Positions 5,543-6,333 of a DNA stretch of 6,333 nucleotides are shown here, one piece after another. The notes under the pieces are model-generated. The model did not search any database and had not been told where the DNA came from. It worked only from the letters and a program-made list of their open reading frames with translations. The stretch lies in contig CAJQQJ010000166.1 in the NCBI GenBank assembly GCA_905480445.1, positions 1-6,333 on the forward strand, given 5' to 3'. The DNA is from an uncultured Alphaproteobacteria bacterium (GTDB lineage Bacteria > Pseudomonadota > Alphaproteobacteria > UBA7985 > CAJQQZ01). The translations under genes and the position numbers were made by a program. Each line of letters opens with the position of its first letter. Position 1 is the stretch's first letter.

Positions 5543-6333
5543 GTGAACAAGCTCATCAACGATAGAACAGCCAGAACCAGTCCAAGATTGTTCCGCCCGA
5601 ACTCTGACCGTGCTTTAGCACTTTTGAGTGCTTGTCCGATCCACGCCGCTACGCCTCTGATAGACGCGAACGCGTTGGCCAAGGATTTGGGCGCACGCAA
5701 AGTCAGTTTGAAGCTGGAATCTGATCGTATGCGTTTGGGTTCATTCAAAGCTCTTGGCGGCGCATTCGCTCTGGCGCAGATGGTGAATGAGAAAGCCTCA
5801 GCAGTTCTAGGCAGAACTGTTCGACCGGAAGAGATGCAATCCGATGAAGTGAAAGCAATTGCAGCAAAAGAAACTTTCATAGCAGCCAGCGCTGGTAATC
5901 ATGGTTTGTCTGTAGCGGCTGGCGGCGCCATCTTTGGCACGCGTGCCGTCATTGTTTTAGCCGTATCTGTGCCAGAAGCCTTCGCGGAACGCATCAGAGT
6001 TATAGGTGCAGAAGTCGTTCGTTTTGATGGCTCCTACGAGGGCTCAGTTGCCTATGCGATGGAAACCGCGGAAAAGGAAGGTTGGCAATTGCTTGCTGAT
6101 GGTTCTTGGCCTGGCTACATTGATCCGCCAGCTTTGGTCATGGAAGGCTACACTGTGATGGCTGAAGAATGTCGTCAGGCTTTTGAAGCCTCCGGTGATT
6201 GGCCGACCCATGTGATGTTACAGGCCGGTGTTGGTGGTTTGGCTGGCGCGATGGCGGCTCATATTCGCGAGCATTGGGCAGTACAGCCGCACATAACTGT
6301 TGTGGAACCGGATGCCGCACCTTGCCTGATTAC
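5543..6333 (+). CDS. PLP-dependent ammonia-lyase of the diaminopropionate ammonia-lyase/threonine dehydratase type, C-terminus missing
   Basis: The frame starts at GTG 5543 and runs off the window, giving 263 residues of an expected 370-400. It is a fold type II PLP enzyme that removes ammonia from a beta-substituted amino acid by alpha,beta-elimination. The Schiff-base lysine is K69 in GSFKALGG (66-73). SAGNHG at 117-122 contacts the cofactor, and the glycine-rich phosphate loop AGVGGLAGAM lies at 228-237. The helical insert between K69 and SAGNHG (about 77-113), the LADGSW segment with D186, and the ALVMEGY segment resemble diaminopropionate ammonia-lyase (DpaL/YgeX) more than biosynthetic threonine dehydratase. 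However, the Asp of the DpaL TDGNHG motif is Ala118 here, so 2,3-diaminopropionate may not be the substrate. The 88-base gap without a visible terminator suggests it belongs to the same operon. PLP lyase is firm; DpaL subtype is moderate. Confidence 0.85.
   Translation, partial: MNKLINDRTARTSPRLFRPNSDRALALLSACPIHAATPLIDANALAKDLGARKVSLKLESDRMRLGSFKALGGAFALAQMVNEKASAVLGRTVRPEEMQSDEVKAIAAKETFIAASAGNHGLSVAAGGAIFGTRAVIVLAVSVPEAFAERIRVIGAEVVRFDGSYEGSVAYAMETAEKEGWQLLADGSWPGYIDPPALVMEGYTVMAEECRQAFEASGDWPTHVMLQAGVGGLAGAMAAHIREHWAVQPHITVVEPDAAPCLI

Noticed and set aside
5497..5880. 127-codon open frame on the minus strand over the start of the PLP lyase
   Set aside because: The plus strand here encodes the Schiff-base lysine motif and flanking conserved residues of a PLP enzyme, so the minus frame is a shadow.

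Overview
The window holds five protein genes and no RNA genes, mobile elements, CRISPR arrays or long repeats that I can see. One gene is on the minus strand and is cut by the left edge. Four genes run on the plus strand, and the last is cut by the right edge. Base composition is near 50% GC by eye. An exported di-haem cytochrome c, Shine-Dalgarno sites and tight gene spacing point to a Gram-negative bacterium. A moderate-GC, probably marine, proteobacterium (perhaps alphaproteobacterial) is my guess, and the taxon is weakly supported.

Layout: 1-641 (minus) is the N-terminal 213 residues of a 3-hydroxyisobutyrate dehydrogenase-family (beta-HAD) oxidoreductase. Positions 642-758 form a compact divergent promoter region with a good minus-strand sigma70-like promoter, a weaker plus-strand one and a small palindrome between the two -35 boxes. 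Positions 759-2819 encode a trimethylamine/histamine dehydrogenase-type flavoprotein with 6-S-cysteinyl-FMN and 4Fe-4S motifs. Positions 2828-4345 encode an AMP-forming acyl-CoA synthetase. Positions 4345-5454 encode an exported MauG/cytochrome c peroxidase-like di-haem protein, overlapping the previous gene by one base. After an 88-base gap, a GTG-started PLP enzyme of the diaminopropionate ammonia-lyase/threonine dehydratase type runs off the right edge.

Taken together this looks like a catabolic cluster for a nitrogen-containing compound. The flavoprotein would oxidatively deaminate or dealkylate an amine. The ligase would activate a resulting or accompanying carboxylate as a CoA thioester. 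The beta-HAD enzyme would interconvert a hydroxy acid and a semialdehyde, and the PLP lyase would release ammonia from an amino acid. The MauG-like protein is the odd member: it sits in the periplasm, belongs to a family that uses H2O2 or modifies protein side chains, and no methylamine dehydrogenase subunit gene is visible here. The substrate is not determined. Pocket positions recalled from trimethylamine dehydrogenase are changed (Tyr60 to Glu, Trp355 to Asp, Trp264 kept), a pattern closer to histamine dehydrogenase and arguing against trimethylamine itself. This combination of genes is the most interesting aspect of the window and I do not recognise it as a named pathway.
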